From NCBI GenBank assembly GCA_025363575.1, contig JANYDM010000058.1, positions 1 through 64,000 on the forward strand: a stretch of DNA of 64,000 nucleotides. The letters run 5' to 3'. The stretch comes from Betaproteobacteria bacterium. Lineage in GTDB: Bacteria; Pseudomonadota; Gammaproteobacteria; Burkholderiales; SG8-41. Made by a program: the position numbers and the translations under genes. The notes beneath the pieces are model-generated. The model was not told where the DNA came from, did no database searches, and saw only the letters and a program-made list of their open reading frames with translations. Positions 26,107 through 35,588 of this stretch are shown one piece after another. Within the stretch, counting starts at the first letter, position 1. Each line of letters begins with the position of its first letter.

Positions 26107-28248
26107 TCAGCGCAGCGAGAGGCTGCTCTTGACCACGCGCGGGCTGATGAATATCAGAAGTTCCTGGCGATCGTCCTGCTTGGAGTTTGTGCGGAAGAGG
26201 AAACCGATATACGGCATATCCCCCAACAGTGGAATTTTCGTTGTCGTATCGCTCTGGGTTTGAGTGAAGACGCCGCCGATGACCACGGTGCCGCCGTTTT
26301 GGACCAAGACGTTGGTGCTGATCTGCTTGGTCGTGATCGAAGGCGGACTCGAGGTGAAATCCGGACTGTCTTTATGCACGTTGAGGTCCATGATAATGTT
26401 GTCATCGGGCGTGATTTGCGGCCTGACTTTAAGCGATAACGTCGCTTTCTTGAAGGCCACGCTGGTTGCGCCGCTGGCGGTCGCCTGCTGATACGGGATT
26501 TCCGTGCCGCTCTCGATCGTCGCTTCCACCTGGTCGGCGGTCACTACGCGCGGGCTCGAAATTATCTTGCCCTTGCCGTCCGCCTGCAGGGCGGAAACTT
26601 CCATGTTCAGGAAGCGCGATAACCCGGAGTTGAAAAGGATCAGCGAAAAAACGCCCGGGCTCTTGCCGCCGATACCGGCGATGGGCAGGTTCACGCCCAG
26701 CGTCTGGCTAAAATTCGGCGTGGTCGCGATTTGAGTTGTAGTAAAACCGGTCGCATCGAGCGAGCCGCCAGCGACGATCCTGTCATCGCCCTTGCCGGGG
26801 AAGTTCTGACCGGCGCGGTCATTAATGCCAAAGCGGGCACCGAGCTGTCGCGAAAATGTGTCCAATGCCTCGACGATGCGCGCTTCTATCATGACTTGAC
26901 GCACGGGCACGTCTATCTTGCGGATCAATGTGCGGACCTGCTCGAGCCGCGATGGTGTGTCCTGCACGAAGAGCGTATTCGTGCGCGGGTCGATTACTGC
27001 ACTGCCGCGTTTTGAGAGAATGCGTTGATCCTTGTCAGCGAGGATTTTTTGGAATGCCTCCGCTTTTTGATAATTCAGCTGGAACGATTCGGTGCGCACG
27101 GGTTCAATGTCAGAAATTTGCGCCTGAGCCTCGAGCGCCAGCTTTTCCTTGGTTGCCAGCTCGTCGCGCGGCGCTATCCACACGACGTTGCCGTTTTTGC
27201 GCATATCCAGGCCTTTGGTTTGCAAAATGATGTCGAGAGCCTGGTCCCAGGGCACGTCTTTCAGGCGCAATGTCAGATTGCCGCCCACTGTATCGCTGGT
27301 GATGAAGTTAAAACCGGTGAAATCGGCGATGACCTGCAATACCGCGCGAACCTCGACGTTCTGGAAATTAAGCGACAGCTTTTCTCCCGTGTAGCCGACC
27401 CTCGAGCCCTGGATAAGCTTGGTCGGGTCTTCAACGATGGGTTTGATTTCGACGATGAACCGGTTGTCGGTTTGATACGCGGAGTGTTCCCATAGGCCCT
27501 TGGGTTCGATCGAAACGCGCGCCCCCCCTCCTTGCACGAATGCGTCCACGGTTTGCACGGGTGTGGCGAAATCGGCAACGTCAAGGCGCCGTTCGAGATT
27601 TTTCGGCAGCGCAGTGTTCTGGAAATCGATGACCAGATTGCGGCCCTGCTGCCGCAGGTCGATGCCGACCGAACTATCCGAAAGGTCGATCACAATGCGC
27701 CCTTCGCCACCTGCCCCGCGCCGGAAGCTGATATCGCGCAACGTATGGCGGTTGTCGTCCGGTTTTGCTTCTGCGAAATGCGAGGTGGTGGTCGCATTTG
27801 AAGTAGCGGCGGTCGACGAACCGGTCTGCAGAGTGATCAGGACAGTGTTTCCGTCGACTTTGGTCTCATAGCCGAGCGGTTTGGCAAGGTTCATGACCAG
27901 CCGGGTGCGACCGCCGGCTTGGACGATATTCAGGTTACGCAGGTCGCCATCGCCGACTTCCTGGGAATTCTTGCCGAGCGCATTGTCCGTGTTGGGAAAA
28001 TCGAACGCGATGCGCGGTGGATTGTTGATCGTAAATCCAGCCGGCGGATTCGCCAGCGGCTGCCGCAACGTTATCTTCACGACCAGGTTGCCACCTTGCT
28101 GGCCAGCGATGTTAATGGCTTCGATACTGTTGGTTTCGGGCGCAGCGCCCTGACCCCAGGCGCCAAAGGCCGTGGTCAGTCCCAAACCGATACTGGCAGC
28201 GATCACCAGACGGTGCACAGTCTTCCTGATTTTTCCCGAGAAATTCAT
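26107..28248 (-). CDS. pilQ: Type IV pilus outer-membrane secretin PilQ
   Basis: PilQ forms the outer-membrane pore through which the type IV pilus is extruded. I chose the ATG at 28248 (MNFSGKIRKTVHRL) because a perfect AGGAGG lies 6 bp upstream and it begins a normal signal peptide cleaved near AWGQG. This gives 713 aa. An ATG at 28314 overlapping pilP is the alternative. After the signal come AMIN domains that bind peptidoglycan (about 40-250), an STN/N-domain region (LNFQNVEVRAVLQVIADFTG) and the C-terminal secretin domain (VRQVMIEARIVE, then VGGVFTQTQSD-type strands). It is the last gene of pilMNOPQ. Confidence 0.96.
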   Translation of the reverse strand: MNFSGKIRKTVHRLVIAASIGLGLTTAFGAWGQGAAPETNSIEAINIAGQQGGNLVVKITLRQPLANPPAGFTINNPPRIAFDFPNTDNALGKNSQEVGDGDLRNLNIVQAGGRTRLVMNLAKPLGYETKVDGNTVLITLQTGSSTAATSNATTTSHFAEAKPDDNRHTLRDISFRRGAGGEGRIVIDLSDSSVGIDLRQQGRNLVIDFQNTALPKNLERRLDVADFATPVQTVDAFVQGGGARVSIEPKGLWEHSAYQTDNRFIVEIKPIVEDPTKLIQGSRVGYTGEKLSLNFQNVEVRAVLQVIADFTGFNFITSDTVGGNLTLRLKDVPWDQALDIILQTKGLDMRKNGNVVWIAPRDELATKEKLALEAQAQISDIEPVRTESFQLNYQKAEAFQKILADKDQRILSKRGSAVIDPRTNTLFVQDTPSRLEQVRTLIRKIDVPVRQVMIEARIVEALDTFSRQLGARFGINDRAGQNFPGKGDDRIVAGGSLDATGFTTTQIATTPNFSQTLGVNLPIAGIGGKSPGVFSLILFNSGLSRFLNMEVSALQADGKGKIISSPRVVTADQVEATIESGTEIPYQQATASGATSVAFKKATLSLKVRPQITPDDNIIMDLNVHKDSPDFTSSPPSITTKQISTNVLVQNGGTVVIGGVFTQTQSDTTTKIPLLGDMPYIGFLFRTNSKQDDRQELLIFISPRVVKSSLSLR

Positions 28249-28310
28249 AAGGCCTCCTGATTTTTTTACCCGGCCGATGATGCGACGCTCGCGGCCATTG
28301 TCGAACCGGC

Positions 28311-28835
28311 TCATTTACCGGCCTCTTCCGTTAGCGTCAAAGTGCTGATGCGCTCTGTCCAGTCACCACCGCTGTCTTGCACGATTTCTTTTAATTTGAT
28401 CGACGATTCTGAGATTTCCGTGATCAACCCGAAATTCTGTCCGAGATAGTTGCCTGACTTGACGCGAAACAGGTTGTTGTCGGGACTTTTTACCAATGCG
28501 TATGTCGCCTTGTTTTGCTGCAACGTGCCGACCATGCGCAGGTTTTCAAGCGGATAAGCCTCGAGGGGTTCTTTCCGGCGCGTAACATCCGGTTGAATTC
28601 CGCCGCCGGTTGCGGTCTTCGGTGGTTCGATCTTGCGCGGCTTGAACGGGTCAACCAGGTTATACGCGTCGTACGTGAAGGGCTCGTACGGCTTCACATC
28701 GGGTAGCGGCGGGATTCTGCCGTGCGGGAGACTCTCCGAGTCCTTGACGAACTGCCGCAGGTCAGAATACTGCTCGCCGCCGCACGACGCGAGCGCGCCG
28801 CAGACCAGTAAAGAAATAACTATCCGCCGGCTCAT
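28311..28835 (-). CDS. pilP: Type IV pilus assembly lipoprotein PilP
   Basis: PilP is an inner-membrane lipoprotein that links the PilMNO platform to the PilQ secretin. The 174 aa protein starts with a lipoprotein signal (MSRRIVISLLVCGALASC-GG, lipobox LASC with Cys18 as the lipidated residue). A proline-rich linker follows (about 35-80), then the beta-sandwich HM domain that contacts PilQ (about 90-170, ENLRMVGTLQQNKATYALV). Its start overlaps the pilO stop by 4 bp. Confidence 0.95.
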   Translation of the reverse strand: MSRRIVISLLVCGALASCGGEQYSDLRQFVKDSESLPHGRIPPLPDVKPYEPFTYDAYNLVDPFKPRKIEPPKTATGGGIQPDVTRRKEPLEAYPLENLRMVGTLQQNKATYALVKSPDNNLFRVKSGNYLGQNFGLITEISESSIKLKEIVQDSGGDWTERISTLTLTEEAGK

Positions 28836-29464
28836 TTCTTGGCCACCGCTTTGGTCGATTTTTTCTGTTTAGCGATTTCGTCTTCGTCGAGGTAGCGGTA
28901 GGTTTTTGCGACCGCATCCATCGTGAGCCCGCCGGCTTCCCTGCCGAGGGCAAGACTGACGTCATTCAAGAGAACAATGCGCGATAGTTTCGAAATATCG
29001 CTCGCGAAGGCGCCCATGTCGTGATAGCTGCCGGTAACCCGTATGTTGATGGGCAGTTCAGCATAAAACTCCGACATCGTCTCGCTTGCCGCAGGTTTGA
29101 ATGACTCGAATTGCAGGCCGCGGCCCAGCCCCGCCTGGTTGATATCTGTCAGCAATGCTTCCATTTCTGACTTGCTGGGCAGTTGTTTAAGCAGTGTGCC
29201 GAAAGATTTTTCAATATCGGTCAATTGTTTTCGATAGGCGTCAAGATCGATGGCTTGCTTTTTCTTCTCGAGAAACGTAGTCCGTAGCGTTTGCTCCTTC
29301 TTCTGGGAAGCGTCGATCGCTTCAAGCTGACCCTGCCAATCGAAAAAATAACTGGCTACAATTATGCCGACGAGCACCAGCACCAGAATGCCGAGCTTGG
29401 GCAGCACCGGCCAGCTACCGATGCTTTTGGGGTCCAGCCGCCGCAGATCATCTAATGTCATCAT
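28832..29464 (-). CDS. pilO: Type IV pilus inner-membrane protein PilO
   Basis: PilO pairs with PilN to form the inner-membrane alignment complex of the type IV pilus machine. The 210 aa protein has a short cytoplasmic N terminus (DLRRLDPKSIGSWPVLPK), one transmembrane helix (about residues 24-42, LGILVLVLVGIIVASYFF), a coiled-coil stretch (about 45-90, rich in Lys/Glu/Gln) and a C-terminal ferredoxin-like fold. The Lys-rich C terminus is usual. ATGA overlaps join it to pilN upstream and pilP downstream. Confidence 0.95.
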   Translation of the reverse strand: MMTLDDLRRLDPKSIGSWPVLPKLGILVLVLVGIIVASYFFDWQGQLEAIDASQKKEQTLRTTFLEKKKQAIDLDAYRKQLTDIEKSFGTLLKQLPSKSEMEALLTDINQAGLGRGLQFESFKPAASETMSEFYAELPINIRVTGSYHDMGAFASDISKLSRIVLLNDVSLALGREAGGLTMDAVAKTYRYLDEDEIAKQKKSTKAVAKK

Positions 29465-30114
29465 TTTTTGGTTTCCGCAGCTGGTTTAGCCGCTGCATTC
29501 GCCGGGGCAACGACTTGCGCCGTCGGTATCGCGCCACCCGCTGCAGGGGGCTTTTTCCCGCTGGTGTCCTCTTTACTGCGCGTCAACGCGACGGTGAGGG
29601 TGAATTCGCTTAGTCGGGACGCCTTGTCAGTAACCGCGTGGATCTCCACGAGACTCGGTTTTTCGAGATAAGGTGACGACTCCAGGTTTCGCATAAACGT
29701 CGACACGCGCGCATTGGATTGTGCGAATCCGTTGATGGAGACTTTGCTACCGCGTTGCTGTACGGCCTTCAAGTACACGCCGTCCGGCAGCTGGCGCACG
29801 AGTTGATCGAGCAAATAGACCGTTTCGGCGCGGTTAGCCTGTAGCGACTCGACGACTTTTTTGCGCTGCAGCAGTGCAGCGGTCTGTTCCTGGACCTTTT
29901 TGATTTCGTCGATTTGCTTGTCTAGCGATGCAATCTCGGTCTCGAGGTAGGTATTGCGCCCGTTCTGCTCTTCAAGCTGCCCGCCAAGATAACTGTGGGT
30001 CGCAAACCACGCGGTAGCGCCGAGGCCGGCGACGACCCCGAGCAAAATAAAAAATTCCTTTTGCTGTTGCTTGCGCCTTATTTCACGGTGCGGCAGTAGG
30101 TTGATACGGATCAT
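29461..30114 (-). CDS. pilN: Type IV pilus inner-membrane protein PilN
   Basis: PilN is the bitopic partner of PilO. Its short N-terminal INLLP motif binds cytoplasmic PilM. The ATG at 30114 gives MIRINLLPHREIRRKQQQ, placing that motif at residues 3-7, and overlaps the pilM stop as ATGA, so I chose it over the ATG at 30144. The 217 aa protein has one transmembrane helix (about 21-42), a coiled coil (about 45-85) and a ferredoxin-like domain. It ends in an Ala/Pro/Lys-rich tail not needed for the fold. Confidence 0.96.
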   Translation of the reverse strand: MIRINLLPHREIRRKQQQKEFFILLGVVAGLGATAWFATHSYLGGQLEEQNGRNTYLETEIASLDKQIDEIKKVQEQTAALLQRKKVVESLQANRAETVYLLDQLVRQLPDGVYLKAVQQRGSKVSINGFAQSNARVSTFMRNLESSPYLEKPSLVEIHAVTDKASRLSEFTLTVALTRSKEDTSGKKPPAAGGAIPTAQVVAPANAAAKPAAETKK

Positions 30115-31202
30115 GCGTCGAATCTCCGCATCGCGAGACCGCATGCCACCATTAGTGAGGGCGCATCAGTGGCAAGATTCTTTGGCCGGATTTTCGACGA
30201 AAGCGCCATATTGGCAAACGGGTTGGCGATCATGGACGGTACTGAAGTGCGCCGTGTCGCCACTTCGTCTATGCCCGGAATGGCCGCGCAGCCGCCCGCG
30301 AGCAAGATGTGATTCACCTGGTTGTACTGTGTAGATGTGAAAAAAAACTGCAGCGCGCGGGCGACTTCGAGACCTAGCGTATCCATAAACGGCGCGAGCA
30401 CTTCCGCATCATAGTTGTCCGGCAGTCCGCCCGCGCGTTTTGCCGCCTCGGCTTCTTCCGGCGACATGCCGAATGCACGCTGAATTTCCTGCGTGAGGGT
30501 ATTGCCGCCGAACGGCTGCTCGCGCATGTAAATCGATTGACCATTGCGCAGCACGTTCAAGTTCATCATCGTGGTGCCGACGTCAACAATGGCAATGTTC
30601 TGGTCCTTGCCATTTTCCGGGAGCGCGCGCTCGATCAGCTCAAATGCGGTCTGGATGGCGAACGACTCGATATCGACCACCAAGGCCTTCAGTCCAGCCG
30701 CCTCGGCCGCGGCGACGCGGTCTTCGATTTTCTCCTTGCGCGACGCTGCGATCAGAACTTCAACGTCGTCAGGGCTATTCGGCGCCGGACCGATTACCTG
30801 AAAATCCAGGTTCACTTCGTCCAGCGCGAATGGAATGTACTGATTTGCCTCGGTTTCCACCTGCAATTCGAGTTCGTTCTCGAGTTGGCCCGCAGGCACG
30901 ATGATTTTCTTGGTGATGACCGCGGCGGACGGAAGCGCGAGCGCCAGCCCCTTTATATTCGTCCCCATGCGCTTCCAGCCACGCTTCAAGCAATCGCTTA
31001 CCGCCTCGAGATTGTTGATATTGCCGTCGACGACCGCGTCCCGCGGCAACGGCTCAATAGAATAACGCTCAACCCGGTAGACATTCTTTCCGGCATCGGC
31101 GATTTCAACCAATTTGACCGAAGACGAACTGATGTCGCAGCCGATCAATGGCGGCGCTTTCGACTTGAAAAGGCGCTCTATAGCTTCGAGGTTAAAGTTC
31201 AC
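30111..31202 (-). CDS. pilM: Type IV pilus assembly ATPase-like protein PilM
   Basis: PilM is an actin-like (FtsA/MreB fold) cytoplasmic protein that binds ATP and the PilN N terminus. The 363 aa sequence has the phosphate-1-like motif IGCDISSSSVKLVEI (about residues 19-33), a second phosphate motif IAIVDVGTTMMNLNVL and the adenosine motif ILLAGGCAAIPGIDEV. It starts with GTG preceded by AAGGG and heads the pilMNOPQ operon, divergent from the PBP1A gene. Confidence 0.96.
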   Translation of the reverse strand: MNFNLEAIERLFKSKAPPLIGCDISSSSVKLVEIADAGKNVYRVERYSIEPLPRDAVVDGNINNLEAVSDCLKRGWKRMGTNIKGLALALPSAAVITKKIIVPAGQLENELELQVETEANQYIPFALDEVNLDFQVIGPAPNSPDDVEVLIAASRKEKIEDRVAAAEAAGLKALVVDIESFAIQTAFELIERALPENGKDQNIAIVDVGTTMMNLNVLRNGQSIYMREQPFGGNTLTQEIQRAFGMSPEEAEAAKRAGGLPDNYDAEVLAPFMDTLGLEVARALQFFFTSTQYNQVNHILLAGGCAAIPGIDEVATRRTSVPSMIANPFANMALSSKIRPKNLATDAPSLMVACGLAMRRFDA

Positions 31203-31234
31203 TTTTCCCTTAAGCGTTGGCTGGTTAGGAGCAG

Positions 31235-31263
31235 TTTATATAATTTACATTAAATGCTAACAA
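31235..31263 (-). promoter_or_regulatory. Candidate sigma70 promoter of pilMNOPQ
   Basis: On the minus strand, TTGTTA (31263-31258), a 17-bp spacer, and TATAAA (31240-31235), 32 bp upstream of the pilM GTG, in an AT-rich patch of the 247-bp divergent region. Confidence 0.6.
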
Positions 31264-31319
31264 CAACTCCCGACCATGTAAAGTAATTCCGTGGCATTCC
31301 TTTTGCTATGGGCAAAGCA

Positions 31320-31325
31320 TATAAT
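31320..31325 (+). promoter_or_regulatory. Possible -10 element for the PBP1A gene
   Basis: A perfect TATAAT in the divergent gap, 124 bp before the PBP1A ATG. The -35 is poor (TTCCTT at 17 bp). A small GTTGT-T6-ACAAC inverted repeat at 31409-31424 lies in the leader. Nothing else was recognised in the gap. Confidence 0.4.
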
Positions 31326-31449
31326 GTGGCGGATTCATCATATATCTGAGCCATTTAGCGTGTGCCCGGGCGGCTGGCGCGGGCCCTCGCGATCGCACAT
31401 GTTAACCCGTTGTTTTTTTACAACAATCACTTTCCCCCTCGAGTAGCCG

Positions 31450-33780
31450 ATGTTTTCCCGATGGTGGACGTTTCCTCTCGCGCTCGTGGCGTCCACCGTG
31501 GCGGCTGGCGCATTAGTCTTTGTTTTTATTGTAGTAATTATCTGGCCCGCGCTGCCGCGTATAGACGTCCTTCTCGACTATCAACCCAAAGTTCCGTTAC
31601 GCGTCTATAGCAGCGAAGGTTTGCTGATAGGCGAGTTTGGAGAAGAGCGTCGCGCCGTGGTCAAAATCGATGCGGTGCCCAAAGAAATGCGCGAAGCCAT
31701 TCTGGCCGCCGAGGACGAAAGATTTTACCAGCACGGCGGAGTCGATTATGTCGGCGTACTGCGCGCGGCCTTGTCGAATTTCATGTCGGGTGGCGCACGT
31801 CAGGGCGCCAGCACAATCACCATGCAAGTCGCGCGTAATTTTTTCCTGTCCAAGGAAAAAACGCTCACGCGTAAATTCAACGAGATGTTGCTCGCCTTCA
31901 AGATTGAGCACAATCTGACGAAGGATCAAATACTCGAGCTTTACATAAATCAGATCTATCTTGGCCAGCGCGCGTATGGGTTCGCGGCGGCGGCTCAGAT
32001 TTATTTCGGTAAAACTCTCGATCAACTGAGCATCGCCGAAATGGCGATGCTCGCCGGTTTGCCCAAAGCGCCGTCAAGTTTTAACCCGGTAGTTAATCCC
32101 AAACGTGCCAAGTTGCGCCAGCAGTACGTATTAAGGCGCATGCGGGAACTCGATTTTATTTCCGACGAGCAGTGGCAGACCGCGGACAAACAACCCCTCG
32201 CGGTTAAGAAATCCGTAAACGAGTTTGCCGTGAAAGCAGAGCATTTTGCAGAGATGGTGCGCCAAGTCATGTACGACCGGTTTCAGGATGACGTTTATAC
32301 GCGCGGGTTCAAGGTTTATACGACACTCTCCGCCGCGCACCAGAACGCGGCCTACGCCGCCGTGCGCGCCGGGGTCATCGAGTACGACCATCGTCACGGT
32401 TATCGCGGAGCCGAGGCCTATGCGGAACTCGGCGCACAACCGAACGATGAAGACTTCGAAGATGCGTTGCAGGACGACAGCGAGAGCGACGATATCTATC
32501 CGGCATTGGTGCTCGATGCAAACGCGCGCGCCGTAAAGGCCTACCGCAAAGGCGGCGAGACGCTCGAAATCAGCGGTGAAGGCCTGAAATTTGCGCAGAA
32601 GATGCTGGGCGATAAGGCGCCGGCAAACCAGCGGCTGCGGCGGGGCGCAATCATACGCTTGCAGAAAGACGACAAAGGGCATTGGCAGATCACGCAAATG
32701 CCGCAGGTCGAGGCCGCGCTGGTTTCAAGCGACCCCGCAGACGGCGCTATTCGCGCGCTGGTCGGCAGTTTCGATTTCGCGCGCAATAAATACAACCACG
32801 TCACGCAAGCGCTGCGCCAGCCCGGCTCGAGCTTCAAGCCCTTTATCTATTCGGCCGCGCTTGAAAAAGGTTTCACGCCCGCGACCATCATCAACGATGC
32901 GCCGCTCGTATTCGACGCAAGTCAGACCGGCTCCGAGCCTTGGGAGCCTCATAACTTCGACGGCAAATTCGATGGCCCGATGCGCATGCGCATGGCGCTA
33001 GTCAAATCGAAAAACCTCGTATCGGTGCGTATCCTGCAGGCGATTACACCGCAGTACGCGCAGGATTACATCACGCGCTTTGGATTCGAAGCCAAGTATC
33101 ACCCGCCCTATCTGACTATGGCGCTGGGGGCCGGCAATGTCACGCCGATGCAGATGGTCGGGGCGTATTCGGTGTTCGCGAACGGTGGTTTCCGCGTGCC
33201 GCCGCATTTCATAGCGCGCGTCGAAGACGGCAAGGGCAACGTGGTTTTGCAGGCACGCCCGGAACGCGCAGGGGAAACAGCCGAACGCGCCATCGACCCG
33301 CGCAATGCTTTTATCATGACGAACATGCTGCAGGACGTCGTCAAGATGGGAACGGCGACAAAGGCGATGCAGCTCGGGCGCGGCGATCTTGCCGGCAAAA
33401 CGGGCACAACCAATGAATTCGTGGACGCGTGGTTCTGCGGTTTCGGCACCGGGCTGGTCACCATTGCCTGGATCGGTTTCGATAACCCGCATACGCTCGG
33501 CCACAATGAAACCGGTGCCCAGGCGGCGTTGCCGATGTGGATTTCATACATGGGTAAAGCCATGAAAGGCGTCGAGGAACAACCGCACGCTGTGCCCGAC
33601 GGCATCGCCTACGTGCGCGTCAACCCGGAGTCCGGCCTGCGCGATCCCGAAGGCAGAATTTCCGAGTATTTTTACCAGGAATTCGTGCCCGCCGAGCGAG
33701 AAGGTGGCGACGGTGCGGCGCCAGGCGCTGCGACCGGGGCGGTGAAACCGCCGGAAGAAGTCAAAAGCCAGTTGTTCTGA
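31450..33780 (+). CDS. mrcA: Penicillin-binding protein 1A (bifunctional PG synthase)
   Basis: A class A PBP that polymerises and cross-links peptidoglycan in the periplasm. The 776 aa protein has one N-terminal membrane anchor (about residues 10-35). The GT51 glycosyltransferase domain (about 50-230) carries catalytic Glu88 in EDERFYQHGG and QGASTITMQVARNFFL. An inserted OB-like domain (about 310-420) follows. The transpeptidase has Ser460-x-x-Lys463 (SSFK), SKN and KTGT at 650-653. Placement divergent from pilM is conserved in beta- and gammaproteobacteria. A small conserved gene follows 5 bp later. Confidence 0.97.
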   Translation: MFSRWWTFPLALVASTVAAGALVFVFIVVIIWPALPRIDVLLDYQPKVPLRVYSSEGLLIGEFGEERRAVVKIDAVPKEMREAILAAEDERFYQHGGVDYVGVLRAALSNFMSGGARQGASTITMQVARNFFLSKEKTLTRKFNEMLLAFKIEHNLTKDQILELYINQIYLGQRAYGFAAAAQIYFGKTLDQLSIAEMAMLAGLPKAPSSFNPVVNPKRAKLRQQYVLRRMRELDFISDEQWQTADKQPLAVKKSVNEFAVKAEHFAEMVRQVMYDRFQDDVYTRGFKVYTTLSAAHQNAAYAAVRAGVIEYDHRHGYRGAEAYAELGAQPNDEDFEDALQDDSESDDIYPALVLDANARAVKAYRKGGETLEISGEGLKFAQKMLGDKAPANQRLRRGAIIRLQKDDKGHWQITQMPQVEAALVSSDPADGAIRALVGSFDFARNKYNHVTQALRQPGSSFKPFIYSAALEKGFTPATIINDAPLVFDASQTGSEPWEPHNFDGKFDGPMRMRMALVKSKNLVSVRILQAITPQYAQDYITRFGFEAKYHPPYLTMALGAGNVTPMQMVGAYSVFANGGFRVPPHFIARVEDGKGNVVLQARPERAGETAERAIDPRNAFIMTNMLQDVVKMGTATKAMQLGRGDLAGKTGTTNEFVDAWFCGFGTGLVTIAWIGFDNPHTLGHNETGAQAALPMWISYMGKAMKGVEEQPHAVPDGIAYVRVNPESGLRDPEGRISEYFYQEFVPAEREGGDGAAPGAATGAVKPPEEVKSQLF

Positions 33781-33785
33781 ACCTC

Positions 33786-34385
33786 ATGACGCGCGATTCC
33801 AATCGCAATCAGACACGCGATAGCATTGCGCATCTGGCCGCGCGCTTGATGGCGGAAGACGGCATAGAAGACTATGCGCAGGCCAAACGCAAGGCGGCGC
33901 GGCAGTTCGGCGCAGCCGATGTGTGTCAACTGCCAAACAACGACGAGATCGATGCGGCGCTTACCGCCTACCGCGAACTTTATCGTCCGGAGCATCCCGC
34001 GCAATTGCGTGAAATGCGCCAATCGGCGATAAAAGTTATGCACGATTTCGCGGCGTTCAGTCCGTTTCTAACGGGTTCTGTACTAAAGGGTAGCGCCGGC
34101 GGCCACGCCGGTATTCAGCTGCAGCTATTCACCGACAACGTGAAAAGCGTGGAGCTTTACCTCCTCGACCGGAATATTCGTTATCGCACGGACGAGGCCC
34201 GCCTGTACGCTGGCGACATGGCGCTGACTGCACCGGTACTGATTTTCAATCGCGACGGCTACGACTTTCACTTGACGATATTGTCGCCGCGCGATTTGCG
34301 CCTGCCCTTGAAGACCGCCGTCGGAGGCAGGCCGATCGAGCGCGTGAAAGCGGCGGCCGTCGAAGTGCTGCTGGGGGAAAGCTGA
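33786..34385 (+). CDS. Conserved hypothetical protein, degenerate nucleotidyltransferase-like
   Basis: A 199 aa soluble protein whose specific function I do not recognise. The N-terminal half is helical (IAHLAARLMAEDGIEDYAQAKRKAARQFG), consistent with a DNA- or RNA-binding or dimerising segment. The middle carries GSVLKGSAGGHAGIQLQLF, which resembles the GS-x(n)-SDIDL core of minimal nucleotidyltransferases but has AGIQ where the catalytic Asp pair should be. It lies 5 bp after the PBP1A gene on the same strand, so they are probably co-transcribed, and it converges with hemB 3 bp away. The fold assignment is inference; activity looks lost or changed. Confidence 0.8.
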   Translation: MTRDSNRNQTRDSIAHLAARLMAEDGIEDYAQAKRKAARQFGAADVCQLPNNDEIDAALTAYRELYRPEHPAQLREMRQSAIKVMHDFAAFSPFLTGSVLKGSAGGHAGIQLQLFTDNVKSVELYLLDRNIRYRTDEARLYAGDMALTAPVLIFNRDGYDFHLTILSPRDLRLPLKTAVGGRPIERVKAAAVEVLLGES

Positions 34386-34388
34386 AAA

Positions 34389-35399
<1,011 letters not shown>

Positions 35400-35464
35400 T
35401 TAAACTCAAGTATATGAAACATAAAATCTATTTTTTTCAACATGAGCGGGAACTTGGAATAATT

Positions 35465-35588
35465 ATAGTAGTCCTAGAAGCTAGACGGTGTTTAATCATC
35501 GTCTCCCGCTTCTCCTCCCTGAGCGGGCGCCTTAATCTTTATTAAGGCTTTACCCCCGGTTTTACTCCCCTTTAACCGGGGGTTTTTT
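35465..35588 (+). ncRNA. Candidate small RNA between hemB and engB (Spot 42/ErsA-like position)
   Basis: A chain of four hairpins with no coding frame. H1 is AGACGGTG/CATCGTCT at 35483-35504 (one G-U pair). H2 is CCCGCT/AGCGGG at 35505-35527. H3 is GCCTTAAT/ATTAAGGC at 35529-35548. H4 is ACCCCCGGTT/AACCGGGGGT at 35552-35583, followed by T on the plus strand. The H2 loop (TCTCCTCCCTG) and H4 loop (TTACTCCCCTTT) are complementary to Shine-Dalgarno sequences, as in many regulatory sRNAs. A -10-like TATAGT lies at 35464-35469; no good -35 is seen. With a start near 35475 the RNA would be about 114 nt. It converges on engB exactly as Spot 42 and ErsA do. Existence and boundaries are inferred. Confidence 0.6.
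35552..35588 (+). terminator. Strong plus-strand rho-independent terminator
   Basis: A perfect 10-bp GC-rich stem with a 12-nt loop, then a run of T ending at 35588. The run is on the plus strand although both neighbouring genes are on the minus strand, so a plus-strand transcript is implied. The engB stop codon (35562-35564) falls in the loop. Confidence 0.85.
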
